64,000 nucleotides of DNA, taken from the NCBI GenBank assembly GCA_963691655.1, contig OY829326.1, forward strand, positions 81,213,235 to 81,277,234. The letters run 5' to 3'. Position 1 is the stretch's first letter; every line of letters starts with the position of its first letter. A program made the position numbers and the translations under genes. Shown here one piece after another: positions 1 through 12,644 of the stretch. Source of the stretch: Toxonevra muliebris. Lineage: Eukaryota; Arthropoda; Insecta; Diptera; Pallopteridae. The notes under the pieces were generated by a model that saw only the letters and a list, made by a program, of their open reading frames with translations, was not told where the DNA came from and did not search any database.

Positions 1-1596
1 TAACTGTTTACACATCAAATATCTTGCGTGCCTTGCACACATCCATTGTTTTTTTTTTAACATTTATTCATAAATTGAATGTTTATCAACACTTACTTAG
101 AAAGAACAATTGTAAAACGTAAACATGCGTAGTCGATTTGACGAAGCTTGTGTCCTTCCAAGGTTAAAGAAATTTTCCCAAAGAAACCATATATTTTTGG
201 TGAGTCTTGTATCGCCAAGTTTTTAAAAACAGAAAACATGATCTTTTCACAAAACTTTTTTGTTTTTTAAATTACTTTCAAACAAATCGCTACAAAGTTT
301 GAAATAGTTTTGGTAGAATAATGGTCTTGGGCATTTTGCGTCTCGAGTTTTACCAGTTTTCAGTATGAAGAGAAATACATACATGATGCTATAGGATGAA
401 AAGCTACTGAAATTTGACCGATTATTCTACAAAGATTACTCCAAGTATCCAAGTAGCGGTTTTTTTAAATTTTGATTTTTGCATTTTAAAACTCATAACA
501 TCACAAAAAAATTTCATTTTTCAAAATTTCAATTTCCAAAATTTTAACAAAATCATATGTGATTATCTCGAACACAACAGCAAATAACGAGATATTTTTC
601 TTCTGTGTTTTAGACAACTGGTTCGAGCGGAATCTTGCCCACAATTTCACCATCTGTTTTTGAGCAAGCTTCTTACAACGCCAAGAGCAACTATTAGGTT
701 TCAAATTACACTTTTGAAAAAATTACTTATTAAATAAAATAGATAAAAATAAAATATGTTAAATAAACCTTCAAAATAACCTTAAATTCGTTAAACAATT
801 TTAAGCAGTTTTCCCATATAAAATTCTTAAAAAACGTTCTAAGTACCGCCGACACGCAAGTGGACATAATGAAAAAAATGTGTGACTTTTTGAAATTAAC
901 TGAAATACTGAATAAATTTTTTCGAAATGACATTTCATTGCAAGATTTCCTTTATGTACATATCTCGTAGTTTAATTTTTTAAGTTATACTATATTACAT
1001 TAATTGTGAATTTTCAGCGGGAACAGACGAAAGTGATAATTTTTCTTGGTATTTAAAAATATTTATAATTATTTTTTTAAGTTGAAAAAGATATTGATAA
1101 CAAATAAATATTTTTATCTTTCCATTTATCAGGACTTTCCACTTTTTGGTGGATTACCAGTGTTAAGTTTTTTCTTGTTTTGCAGAATGGGTTCATACCC
1201 AAGACGCTGTGAATATCAGAGTTCCTAACATACTCTGGGGATTGATAGACTATTTTCCTGAGAACCTTATTTGAGAACGTTGAATTTTGTTAGCGACATA
1301 AAGCTTTGACATAGAACCAAATAGGTATTAGAATTTGTGGATATACAATAAGTTTGTTATGGAGAGACAGCGATTTACTGTCCATTAATCAGTATATTTG
1401 TTTGTATTTCAGCTCAAGTTAATTTTTTCTTTTTTTTTTGACGTAGACCATCTATCCAGGCTTAGTGTCTAGCGGCAAGCCGAGGTATTTAGCTGACTCA
1501 TAATAAGGAATTTGAACGTTTAAAATTGTCACTGGATAATAGATAGTACTTTTGTATGTACAAATTTTGTACTGTTTTATTTCAATTTCCATTTAT
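1..1596. other. AT-rich DNA, nothing recognised
   Basis: No conserved frame. 115-165 resembles 27120-27173 in direct orientation (GTAAACATGCGTAGTCGATT-like, ending GGTTAA), a dispersed repeat end. Confidence 0.5.
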
Positions 1597-2440
1597 GTTA
1601 GGTTAGGTTAAAATGGTTGCCTGCGACCGCCAGCACACTTAGGCCAACAAGGCCTATTATGATACCATGTAAAAGGAGCTGAGCCCCTATCCCTCCAATT
1701 CAAGCCATTTGAACCATTGAGTACTTTTCAGGAAGATAAGTAGGATATTAGTCAAATCTTTAAGATCATCTAAGGCAAAGCTGTCCAGATGTTTCTTTCA
1801 TATGTGAATCAGATCTTGGCATTTACATAGAAGATGAGTACGGGTTTCCTGCTCTTTCTCGTTGCCACAACTCCTGTAGTGATTTCTACATGGAAGACCT
1901 AGTCTTTTTGCTTTTTTTCCAATGGGACAGTGTCCAGTAATCACCCAAGTCACAGTACTGATGAAGTGCCTATTGGTATGTATCAGGTCGTTCGTCCGTC
2001 GACTATCCAGCTTGGATTGAAAACTTTTGAAAACGCTCTCCATTCTCCCATTCCTGTCTGTCAGGAATAAGAGTATCGAACTTCTCGTTAAAGATTGATT
2101 CCGCAAGGGTGTAATCAATTGCTTTAGGCACGAAACTAACATGATTTAGGATCGTGAAGTGTCCTGACCTGCCTGTTGACTAATCCAAGATAGAATTTAG
2201 TCTCACGGCAGGGCTGTCTACACATTGCTTGCCATAAATGTCAAGAGGAAGGAGGTGAAGTATGATATTCAAGAACTTGGTGACTGTGCTTCTCAGTGCA
2301 TCAGTGATGCAAAGTGAAGCAGTTCTTTGTACTTTCAAATGATATCCGAGGACTTAGTGACCGTGTACCATACATCAAAATGGGTTTGACTACAGAACTA
2401 TATAGCCAGTGATGAAGTTTACCATCTGACTTTTCAGCTA
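1597..2440 (-). mobile_element. LINE fragment: RNase H-type C-terminus with TTAGG-like tail
   Basis: Read on the minus strand, 2440 to 1798 gives broken frames typical of the RT/RNase H tail of I/Jockey-like LINEs: HWLYSSVVKPILMYG, then NIILHLLPLDIYGKQC, then TWVITGHCPIG, then a Cys/His knuckle (CRSCG...HLLCKC). The + strand bases 1597-1690 are its 3' UTR and tail, GTTAGGTTAGGTTA on the + strand. Stops and shifts show it is dead. Confidence 0.75.
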
Positions 2441-2829
2441 CAGAATTAAAAATTATTATTTCAGTTACTTTAATAATGCTTTCTTAAAGCGAAAATTTGA
2501 ACTGAAATTATTTTCTGAACCTTTTCCATATATTTTGTTCCAGTGAATAGCCTGTAAAACTTCTTTATTGCATTGTAAAAACCAATGCACGACTGTGTGC
2601 AATTGTACTTTGTCATCACCAACGTTTTTAATTTCGTTAGGCTGAAACATAGTAAACAAGCAACCTTTAATCAGTTTGTAAGAAATGATGCTTAAAATAC
2701 GGATGGATAAATAATTGTTACAATAACATTGTAGTATTTTAAAAATTTTTGTTAAGAAAATATTGATTTTGAATTAAAATCGGGGAATGGGGAATTAGAT
2801 TGAAGATCGGTGAAATTTCCCGGATCCCC

Positions 2830-3300
2830 CCACATACACACTAGTACTCATCACAGTGTTGTATTTGGAAGTAGTAGACATGTTAAGTATGACTGCAAAA
2901 TTTTGCAGTAGTTATATAGAAGCATAGTTCTCAGTTTATATAGCAGACCTATGTCCCAAAACTTTGCCAAAAGCCTGGGATTCGTCGAGAAATACGGCTA
3001 GGCGAACTTGTTTCAAGTGATTTTTCTATTATGTCTGTAATTCTGTGCACTTTGTCTATAGTTAATGGTTGTTTTGGAAACCAAATTGATGGCTGCGAAT
3101 TATATTTTGAGTGTTTAGTATTGGTTTAATTCTTATTAACAGAAGTCGCTCAAATAACTTTGACTTGTAAGATGTCACTTCACAAACTAGTTTATCAGGC
3201 TTTGGAACCATTTTAGTTGTAGCAACCTTCCGCAAGCTTGGAATATATTTTAGGTTCAGAGAGGCTTTCGCTATGCTGTATATTTTTTGAATGTTCATTC
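2830..3300 (-). pseudogene. Jockey-clade reverse transcriptase fragment
   Basis: The minus-strand frame reads ...IPSLRKVATTKMVPKPDK, then SKLFERLLLIRIKPIL and SHQFGFQNNH. After a break comes an AFLDISQAF-like region (FLDESQAFGKV), then LLQNFAVILNMS. These match the RT fingers and palm of Jockey-type elements. The frame is broken and the YADD box is missing, so this is a decayed fragment. Confidence 0.7.
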
Positions 3301-4189
3301 CGGTAGTTATTTTGTTGATGAAAAAATTCGTCTGCTAGTGAAAAAACCTATGCTTTTTTTACCTAAGTTGATATGGGTCGATTTTTTTTTTTGATGAAGT
3401 TGATAAACTTGAGCGAAAACATCTAAGGTTATTGACAATTTGCTTAAGTTTTTGTACGCCTATGTAAGTTATATAAAATACCCAAAAAAAATTTAGGCAT
3501 TTTATCTAAAATGAATTATTATTTTTTTTTTTATTTGTATGAATTATTATTATTTTGTATGAATTTTTCGCATCCATTACAATCTACAGTTTCTTTTGCT
3601 GTAATATGCTTCTTTTGGGTAATGTTCACTCTTGGATGTTTGTTCCAGGAAGTGGTGACATGTAGAAAACACTTTATTTTATATTTTTGTAGTGTAAAAA
3701 TCCCTTCCGCCTATTAGCGGTTAAAAATCACAACTCTGGTGCAAACACAGAAATAACCTAATTAAATGTCCATAACAAAAAATATTTGGTTCAGTTTCCA
3801 ATTAAAAACTTTTTAAACAAATGTGTACACAATTTGGGCGTGAAAATTACGTTTCAGCGAGTGCAACAGTTGCAATCTAATTGCGATGAGATAGTAGCTA
3901 GGCTATTTGTTGTTATTCCAATTAGTAAGCTCAAGTTATAAATTAAATGCAGTTAAAATTAAATTAAATATTGCAACCGCAACGATGAGAAAAACGAGAA
4001 CACTTAATCTATTTTCCACAGCCTCACCCAATGCTATTTACTTTTTACGCGTGGCGCGTATTTTATAGATGAGATTGAATTTATGTTCATACATATATCC
4101 GCATATAGTGTGAGTGCTTATATATTTTGCTACGCTCAGTTACGAGTATTTTCCACTTAAGCTTTTCGCGTTCAGGTCACGTTAATAAT

Positions 4190-4241
4190 TTTTTTCCTTC
4201 TTTCCTTGAGCTATTATACGCTCAAGGAAAGAAGGAAAAAA
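4190..4241. repeat. Perfect 22-bp inverted repeat with 8-nt loop
   Basis: Positions 4190-4211 and 4220-4241 are exact reverse complements (core CTTTCCTTGAGC / GCTCAAGGAAAG) around the loop TATTATAC. No coding frame or transposon signature adjoins it. Confidence 0.9.
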
Positions 4242-4878
4242 CTACGACACGACCGAGTATCTAACTCGCATTTATTTAGCCAATGGTAGCAGTGGCAACG
4301 ACAAACGACAGCCTTCATTTCTTGGAGTGCTGTTCTCGTTGTTTATATCTCACTGTGATGCACTCCCACACTGCCCATAAGCAGATCTTCCCCTCTGTGT
4401 TTTTTGTTTATCGCTATCAGTGTCTACCGCAGCTAACCATACTCTACAAAGATGATGAAACATTTCCGGAATCTCAAAATTATCGTATAATTCCGTGCAC
4501 CTTTTGGCTTTGCGTGTTTTCCATGATATTCACGCATTTACGTTATAAAATCCAGATGTTACATAAGTCAGTCATATTACGCGTTGGAGTAACGTTAACG
4601 TAATCAGCGAAGAGTGAGAGAAAGGCATTCGATTTTAATTTGTTGTTGTTGTTGTTGAAAAGTTTTCAGCATTAATATTTGAGCGTACGAAAATTAACCT
4701 TGAGTTGGAATGCTTAGAAATTTTATTTAAAAATTATTTTTACTACTTTAAAATAGACTTCAATATGGCGGCAGACATTCTCATACATAATGATATTTTT
4801 CAGAGTGCAGAAAGCCTCTTGTGTTCTCTACTCTTGTAAGAAGGACTTAGGTCCAAAATATCCCGGCTCTTTATATCA

Positions 4879-5375
4879 GTGGTTGAGCCCAATCTTCTTT
4901 CTGACGCCGTCTTCAGGTGGAAAGATACAACAGACGCGGTCATCCTGAAATCACTGGATAAGTCCAGTAGGACGGCTATCATATTGATTACTGCGGTTCT
5001 CTGCACTACCACTAGGACATCTCTCTTTGCAGTCCTTTACCGGGTGCCAACTGGACTTCTGGTTAAGCAATAAACTAAGCTCTCTGCTGCCAGACTAAGT
5101 GGCATATTTCGCTGGCTGGACTAGGACGGATTTGGGATTTGCCGAAAAATAGACAATATCAGCCTCACTCCAAATTTTAACCACGAGTTCTTCACCTAAA
5201 TCCTTAGTAGAAAGAAATAGACCGAAGACAAGGTGGCCACTGGAAATGTTATTGACATCTACACAAATGGTTCTAAATTTACGGAAAAAGCTGTTTGGAG
5301 CTGCTTTCTATATCAGTTTCTCCTTCCATCCTCTTGACCATTGCAGTGTCTTTTACGGGGAAGTAATAAGAGTAT
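4879..5375 (+). pseudogene. LINE fragment: RT end to start of RNase H
   Basis: The plus strand reads LCTTTRTSLFAVLYRVPTG and LLVKQ...SAARLSG, the region linking RT and RNase H in I/R1-type LINEs. Further on, DIYTNGSKF resembles the RNase H motif YTDGSK, then in another frame HPLDHCSVFYGEV. Several frameshifts are present. Confidence 0.6.
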
Positions 5376-6026
5376 AACAGGCGTCTAAATGGCGTATTTA
5401 TAACGAATTATTTGATACAAATATATGTCGGTGTACAGTTAAGCAGTAATTAAGGCGCTTAATGGTATTTTCACTACATCGAAGCTTAATCATCACTGCC
5501 GATCTTCTCTCAACATTTTGTATCACAATGACCCCTCAAAGGGGTGTATTTTTAAAAGAGTCATCTGAATTGTATCCAATTTCAGCTGCAATTTCTTATC
5601 GCTCCAAATATTGTGCATCCAAGATTTTCTGCAAAATCGCGTTTTTTGAGTTATGACAGTCTTTTAGTAAATGAGCGATATGTCCTACTATATGCCGAGT
5701 CGAATAATCTGACTCAATTAGTTACTGAACCAACGCATATTCCGTTAGTTTCAAAGTAAGTGCATAATACTCTTGATTTTTTCCTCACTACTCATCATGA
5801 AAAATATGATGATAGTGTCCACGCACCTTTTGGAAATTCGGACCACTGTGCCGTATTAGCATCCTTTCCATATGCTACGCTTTACAATTAGCTTCAAAGC
5901 GATCAATGTAGCTGTACGGAAAAGCAGATTGGAATAGTCTTAATAATTTTTTTTTGAGCATTTCAATTGGAAATTGTGTTTCCTAGATAGAAACATAGAA
6001 GCCAATGCTAAAATAGTCCAACAAAT

Positions 6027-6066
6027 TATTTTATTAGGAATACGGTCTTTCATTCCTAATAAAATA
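6027..6066. repeat. 15-bp perfect inverted repeat
   Basis: TATTTTATTAGGAAT at 6027-6041 pairs with 6052-6066 across a 10-nt loop. CCAAC at 6018-6022 and GTTGG at 6067-6071 extend it. It lies in the decayed LINE linker, so it may be chance. Confidence 0.6.
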
Positions 6067-6188
6067 GTTGGCACTAAACCCATGGTTTAACTATATTTGC
6101 ATAATGCTCTCAGAAATCTAATCAAATAAGAATGCCAATACTGAACAGTTGCGTAAACAGGCAAGAAATCACTGTAATACCACTCTAA

Positions 6189-6629
6189 CGCTGCATTTAA
6201 ACGAATGAAGATTCTTTAGCTAAGAAACTACACCGGCCGAACAAACATCATCAGCCATCTTGTTCGCTCGCTCGGTATGGATGGTAACTTATAATCAGCA
6301 CTCAAAGTAAGAAGCTTTCGCTAAAAAATACACAGAAAATGAACGTAAGTTATCTAGTATTGCATTGTATTAAAAATAATCTACATTTCATCTCTTTCAT
6401 CATATTTTATTCCATTTACACGATTGTTATTACAACGGCAACACTGCATTCGGGCAAAAATCGAACTCAGTCCGATCAGCCCGAACGAAGATTTTATCAT
6501 TCGTTCAGCTCAGGCAACCATTTACACCGCATGAACATTGCTCGTAAGCATTTTGTAGTGAACTAATGTTCAACCTTGGTTTAATGCTGCATCATTTACA
6601 CCGTTCGTTCGGTCGGTCTAAATGCAACG
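6189..6629. mobile_element. MITE with TAA target duplication, inside the Jockey-like element
   Basis: The ends are CGCTGCATTTA and TAAATGCAACG (inverted, one or two mismatches). TAA lies directly outside both ends (6186-6188 and 6630-6632). The host LINE frame continues on either side. A 3-bp TWA duplication is usual for PIF/Harbinger-type MITEs. Confidence 0.6.
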
Positions 6630-7799
6630 TAAGGCTTCAAAAGTTTTTTCACGAACAAGGCCAGAATTAGAATTAGAAAGCGTTACAATTAGAATTTGTT
6701 ATCATTTGTAAAGATAGTAAGGAAGCAAACTTCTTCGTCAATTCCAACTCTTTATAGAGGTGACCTAGTCACTAGCTCGGTTGATAAAGAGAGCCTGTTG
6801 CGAAATTTTCTCAGAGAATTCTTTCTTGCCAGCTAGCAATCAACCACTATCCGCTATCGATCGTGTATTTGTATTTTGTGCCTGAACACGTGCAATCAAA
6901 AAGATTCTTGCAAATCTTGACATAAATAAGGCGTCGGGGTCCGATGGTATTCCCCTCCGTGTTTTGAGAACATGTGCGTCAACGCTCACGCTACCGTTAC
7001 GCAATCTGTCAACACTTCATACGCTACTGAAGAGTTCCCGTCTTGTCGGAAAATCGTTTCTTAGAAGGGCAAGACTTCGAACCCTGTGAATTACCGGCCC
7101 ATCAAATTTCCTCAACGCTATACAAAGCTGTGGAAAGCGTAGTTAATATTACCTTGGTTAAATATCTAGAGTAAAAGGAATTGCTTAATGATCGCTAATA
7201 CGGTTTTCGTCGAAGACATTTCATGAAGGTCGCCATGGGAGGTCTTCACAGCGTGCTATGAATAACTCACTCAATAATGGTCTCCAATTAATCTCGGAGT
7301 GGGGTCTTACGAACAGAGTAGAATTCAACGCGAGTAAGGCCCAATGTTGCCTATTATCTCACAAATTAAGCTTCTCAACATCCTGTTAACTCTCTTGTTA
7401 TGGGGGAGAAAGTGCCCCGGCTGGGGATGCCGATGCAATGTGATGTTCGCTGGAATAATCATATTTTTGACATGGCGAAAGAAGCACCCAAGTGCCTCAG
7501 TTTCCTAAAGCGGTGTATAAAATATCTCACTTTGGCTGATCTACACCACCTATATCTGTCCCAAATTGAAATATAATTCGCTTCATAAACGTAAGTAGAG
7601 CTGTTCAATCCTTGGAACATCGTAGTAACGTAGTCTGCGGGTTTCTATTTTACCGCTATTTTCATGGTACACGAACCGCAAATGGAAATCACGCATTCGA
7701 CGTGGACACGGCATTCTAATGCACCACGCATTACAGGGATAGTTTTTTTTCCTTTGTCGTATCGCGGATTTATGGAAAAGGCTCCCTGCTTTCTTGATT

Positions 7800-9345
7800 G
7801 TTATTAATAGGGAGCGAATTATAAGAGATTTTCATTTTTTTCTGCTAAATCCTACATGGCTGTTAAATATATACGCGTTTCAAGCCAATTTGCTAATGAA
7901 AATCTCAATGTGTTTTCAAAAGAAAGTTATGCACTCTGTTTATTCCAGTATATCACTGCTTTTAAAAAAGAAACCAAAATATTTTTTATCATATCGTTGG
8001 AAACTTTTACATTTTTTTGCCAATTTTCCAACAGTTTTTATAATTTCACATTCAAAGTCCCTAATTAGCTTTATAAATTGAAATGTGTGGATTCCTATTT
8101 TGTTTTATCTTTTCTATGCACTTAGTAACTGGCACCACCACTGAAGACATAGTTAGTTGAACTTTTCAAAGTTCATCTTCATTATCTGAGCGTCAACATT
8201 TACTATGTATATACTCAACATGACATGACATCAACAATTGATGCAACATAAAGTGATGCCTTTGGATTCCAATTCCCTTTACAATACGTCCGCAAAATTC
8301 TAATTTTAAACAGATTTATAATCGCATTTACGCATTAAGCTTATTTTACTTCTTATGTTTACATATCTATGTTGGATAAATCCTGACGCAATTTTGCGTC
8401 ATTTTAACTCTTCAGATGTGTGAGCGTGCTTCATCGAATCGTTTGACTCCACTTCACTTCCTTATTAAATTTTACAGTTGATGCGGAAGATTGAAGACAG
8501 AGAACGTACAATTTCATAATTTCTATGTCAAGTTGACATTTTGCGTGATTGCTTTCTTTTGGTAGATATCATTTTTTTAGTATGGTAAAGTGTGACTTTA
8601 ATCAAATTCTCATCTCAAGACCATCTAGAATAGAGACAAGTGCGCCGACATTGAATTTTCTTTGTGCTTTGGTATATGAAAGCTCGCTCGTCTATTGAAT
8701 TATTTTTTTAATTTACTTGCATTCCCTTTTCAAATTGATATTATTCCGAACTATACAAGGTGATATAATTTCAGTCTTGCAAATTACATTATCGTATGTC
8801 ACAAAGCAATTTCACTCTATGAACAAATGCACAGCACAGCACAATACATACATAAATATATACATATGTACATGTGTGTGTATACATATATTCATATGTG
8901 TATGTATGTAATCCATAAAAAACAAAGAGTAATTTAGTGTCATTTTTGGCTTTCCACCAAAAATTAAAGTTAAAACTATTTGCATTTTGAAAGGAAATCA
9001 ACTAAAAAAGTCGAGAAATTTCAAACAGTGAAGAAAATTCAGGCTTAAAGAAAAGTAAATATTTCCCCTAGTTTTTCTCATATGATAATTTTATACTCTA
9101 GTAATTTTAATAAGCGACCTTCTAACCACCAGCGATTATTTGCAATCCAGGGCAGGTTTTTTTTTTCTTTTTTTTTGATGTTGTGAGAATGCAATGCCTG
9201 ATTTTTGTCACTCGTTGCGTTGTGGCACACATATTCGTCCATACGAACTTATTAATATGCCAAGGAGGTCATTATGCAAACTGGTTTCCTTGACTCGGCG
9301 CCTAGCAACATTACCATACCAACAACAAAGTGCACAACTTCGCAA
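7800..9345. other. AT-rich DNA with a TACATA-rich microsatellite
   Basis: 8846-8910 is a TACATA/TGTGTA-type low-complexity run. The open frames at 7794-8081 are AT-driven and match nothing I know. Confidence 0.5.
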
Positions 9346-9624
9346 TTAACCCTTGTGGAAGCCTCGTTGATGGTGTAATATGGTAGTTACTTCTTTCTAC
9401 TTCAAATTGCTCCAATAGAATATTTATATTGTAACATATTCAGGATTGTTATTTATATGTTCATTAGCTTATAAAGTCAATGAGTTAACTTTGAATTGCA
9501 GACAGTTTTGAGAAACATCATTCTCATTTACCGTTGAAGAGAACTTTCCAGCTTTATTTCGAACTGAGCTCAAAATTGGTCTAATAAGTTGTTGCTGTAT
9601 TAAGAGTGGATCCATCATAGATAA

Positions 9625-10185
9625 CACTGTGCAACACATTTTTCTTTAACGGAGAATCGATCAACACAGGTCGATAGTACTAGTCTAGAGTAACAAAACC
9701 ATCAAAGGGTTTTGCAAAGTTAGCTCGCTTTCAAAAGATATAGGCATTCAAAGTTTGCCTCTTGTAAATTATTTTTTAAAAATCATTACTCGAATGTTAT
9801 TTGATATTTTTGACTGTTTTCTTCAGCGAAATATCATAATAATAATAATAATATCATTAACAATTCACTTTGCCGTTCGGATTAGGCATATTAAGAAGTT
9901 TAAACTATCCATTACATGACTTTTGTAAAGTCTTTTGCAGTAATACTATAAAAAAAATGTATAGAATTTAATAGAGTTTGGATTTTAAAATTTTTGTTTT
10001 TATTATAAACAGAAAATAGAATTGAAAAATGCACTAAAATATCACAACTTTGAAAGGCTGTAACATTAAAAAGCGAGCTAACTTTTTAAAACCCTCTAAG
10101 GGTTTTGTCACTCTATATCAGTACTATCGACCTGTATAAGTCGCTTCTCCGTTAGATTGCATGACCTTATAATTGTTGGACAGTG
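9625..10185. mobile_element. MITE with about 120-bp terminal inverted repeats
   Basis: The left end is CACTGTGCAACA and the right end TGTTGGACAGTG. Further in, AGGTCGATAGTACT, the AAAACC...GGGTTTT block and AGTTAGCTCGCTTT appear in both arms in opposite orientation. TAA flanks both sides (9622-9624 and 10186-10188). There is no coding capacity. Confidence 0.8.
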
Positions 10186-12107
10186 TAATGTATTCAAAAA
10201 TAAACATATTACCGTCCGATTTCGGTAGAAAATTAGTGTGTTTTTATGCTTTTGAACTTTCATTTCTAGAAATAATGACGTGATAGCGAAATTATTTTTA
10301 CAGATTTGGATTCAGCGCACGAAATTCCATAGGGCATCATTTGGTTTCAACCATTTAAAACCTCTCAGTGCTATGTAACATAATCTCTTTAGTTTTGGGA
10401 AGTCTAGAGGGACAGTCTACTTTTTAAAAACTTACCAGCCTAATTGCAGAATCTGCCTATTTATAACTCGAAAACTAGAACCGTGTCAACAATGCAACAA
10501 AGGTGGCAAAAATGACATCACAGTTTTGTCGGATTTTAAAACATGAAATATTGAAAAGGTGATATATTCACTATAAGAAATACATACACATTTTCTTTAT
10601 CAGTCACTAGCTGTAATCCATAATTAATAAATATATGCCTTGGTCTACGAAAAGGGACCTATCGTCCCAAAACAAGTTTTCGGTAGAACAAAAGTCAAAG
10701 TTTACAAGTCAATAGTGATGGGCTTGTGCGTTGCTACTGGAATCATTATTGTCTTCTTTGAGATTCTACTACTACAACTATTATGGAACAACAGCCCATG
10801 GAGGGTCTAGACCGAGCTTTTCGCATCCAGGGACCTACAGTTTTATGCCTCATACGAACGGCAAAGTGAAAAGATTTTCTTAGGAATGTTTTACTCTTGG
10901 AGGTTTTCCATTGCCAGCCAAAGGGTGTTCCCGTGTAGAAAAATTTATATTTTTTATTTTGAGATTAGTCGGAAAAAAAGCATATTTTTTTCAGAATTTG
11001 CTCAAAAACTGAAGACCGATTTTTTTATTATAGCTAAGTCATAAACTTAATAATATTTCAAGTTATGTCTCCCAAAATATACAGAAATTTTAGCAGTAAA
11101 TTAAAAACATTGGGTCCAATTTTTTAATATTTTGTGACCAGAAATGTGTGCTCTTTTTGTTTTTTTTTTTAACAAAATAAATTACGTAATTGCTTCGAAC
11201 CACGGTCATTAGGATACCATGCCTGTTTTCTAATCTTAACCATTTTTATTTTAAAAAATATTGATTGCTCAGGTAGTTTTGAAACCGTTACTAACTTTCG
11301 AAATTATTTGAAATGATTTAGACGGGGGATGGTCATTAGATCGCGACACATTTTGTATGGCGGTTTAAAGTAAAAAAAATCGCGCAATTTTTTTAAGTAT
11401 TTTCTTTAAAACATAAGAAACGAAACTCAAAGAAAAATTTCCGTTCTTTTCGTTCATTTTTCATCGCGGTCTTAAGACATTCGATCGAATGGCTATAGCC
11501 CGCGCGGAATAAAATCATTTTTTGATCGCGGCCTTATGTCAAGCGGTCTAATGTCACTGCGCCGATTTAGACTTGTGTTTAAATAAATAAATAATTATAT
11601 TGTGTGTATATTATTTTCGAGTACCTATGTGAAATTTATTTTAATTAAACATCTACAAATATAGGGGAGAGCAGGGTGGTTTTAGGTTTTGTTTTTGTGC
11701 ATAAAATCTCACTATACATATGAAGATACATAGAAAGAGATCATACCAAAAAAATCCATAAATACTTTGGAATGTTATCACACCTTTCTTTCCATTTCGC
11801 TTTATTTCTCATATACATTATTTTTCAATTTTGTTTGTTTACTTAATTATAAACAGTTATGAAGATTTCCTAATTTCCCATTATTTTTAATCGAAAAATA
11901 TTCATCTGAAGGAATAATATGAACATTGAAGTGGAGTAGAGTGATTTGATTCCACACAACTACGGGACAAACTTAGAAGGAGCGCTCTGATTTTCATGAA
12001 ATTTAACGTGTTATTATGTTGGGTAGTTAAACTAAAATCTGAAGGCTGTTTTAGTTTCGCCACTAACTAAGCTTAAATCTTCAACAAATTTATTTTATTT
12101 AGTTATA

Positions 12108-12644
12108 GTGCGGACACACGAGAGTACATTTCGCTGAAATTCTGCATTTCAAATTTAGGTGGACACATGACAAAAAAGGAATTTCAAATTCGTTTTTTGA
12201 CAGATTATAAGTTTGGAAAAAAAGAAGAATATTTGTGTATGTTTTGTGCAAATAAAAATAAATAAAAATGTTACCTTTCAATTGGATTTGAACAGCATGA
12301 ATTTATATAACAATTATGGAAAATAGGAGGAATGTCAATGAGTTGCTCTCCGATTCCATTATTTTATTTTTTTCGCTTAATAAAGTTTACAAGAGCAGCT
12401 GTTATGAAAACAAAATCAAAAATGTCTAAAACAAATATAATAGATCTTAAATTTTTCCTGTTTTCTACAACATTACGTTTGAGGGTTGCTAGTAAATTTC
12501 TTCATTTCGGATGCATTTCAATGAAATGAGTCTGAAAAGCAGAATTTCATTTAACACTTTTTGTATGGCGAAGTTCTGCATTTCAGATGCGACATTTCAA
12601 CAAAATGTTAAATTTACCTGAAATGAACTCTCGTGTGTCCGCAC
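12108..12644. mobile_element. MITE with GTGCGGACACACGAGAG ends
   Basis: GTGCGGACACACGAGAGT starts at 12108. Its inverse, ending CGTGTGTCCGCAC, finishes at 12644. The motif TTCTGCATTTCA occurs inside both ends. The length is 537 bp and no transposase is present. I could not define a target duplication. Confidence 0.75.

Larger units (their letters stand above)
5690..7790 (+). pseudogene. Decayed Jockey-like LINE (endonuclease plus RT), split by a MITE
   Basis: 5690-5880 reads YAESNNLTQLVTEPTHIP, then LDFFLTTHHEKY and SDHCAVLASFPY, the end of an APE-type endonuclease with its SDH motif. After the linker and the MITE at 6189-6629, 6890-7240 gives LANLDINKASGSDGIPLRVL and ...EYLE-like NELLND, and 7255-7700 gives SLNNGLQLISEWGLTNRVEF, then SLEHRSNVVCGFLFYRYFHG. 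These are RT blocks and the region after RT of Jockey/BS-type elements. Many stops are present. Confidence 0.75.

Noticed and set aside
7794..8081. A 95-codon plus-strand frame as a small gene
   Set aside because: Overlapping alternative frames, extreme Phe/Lys/Ile content and no motif; expected by chance in AT-rich DNA.
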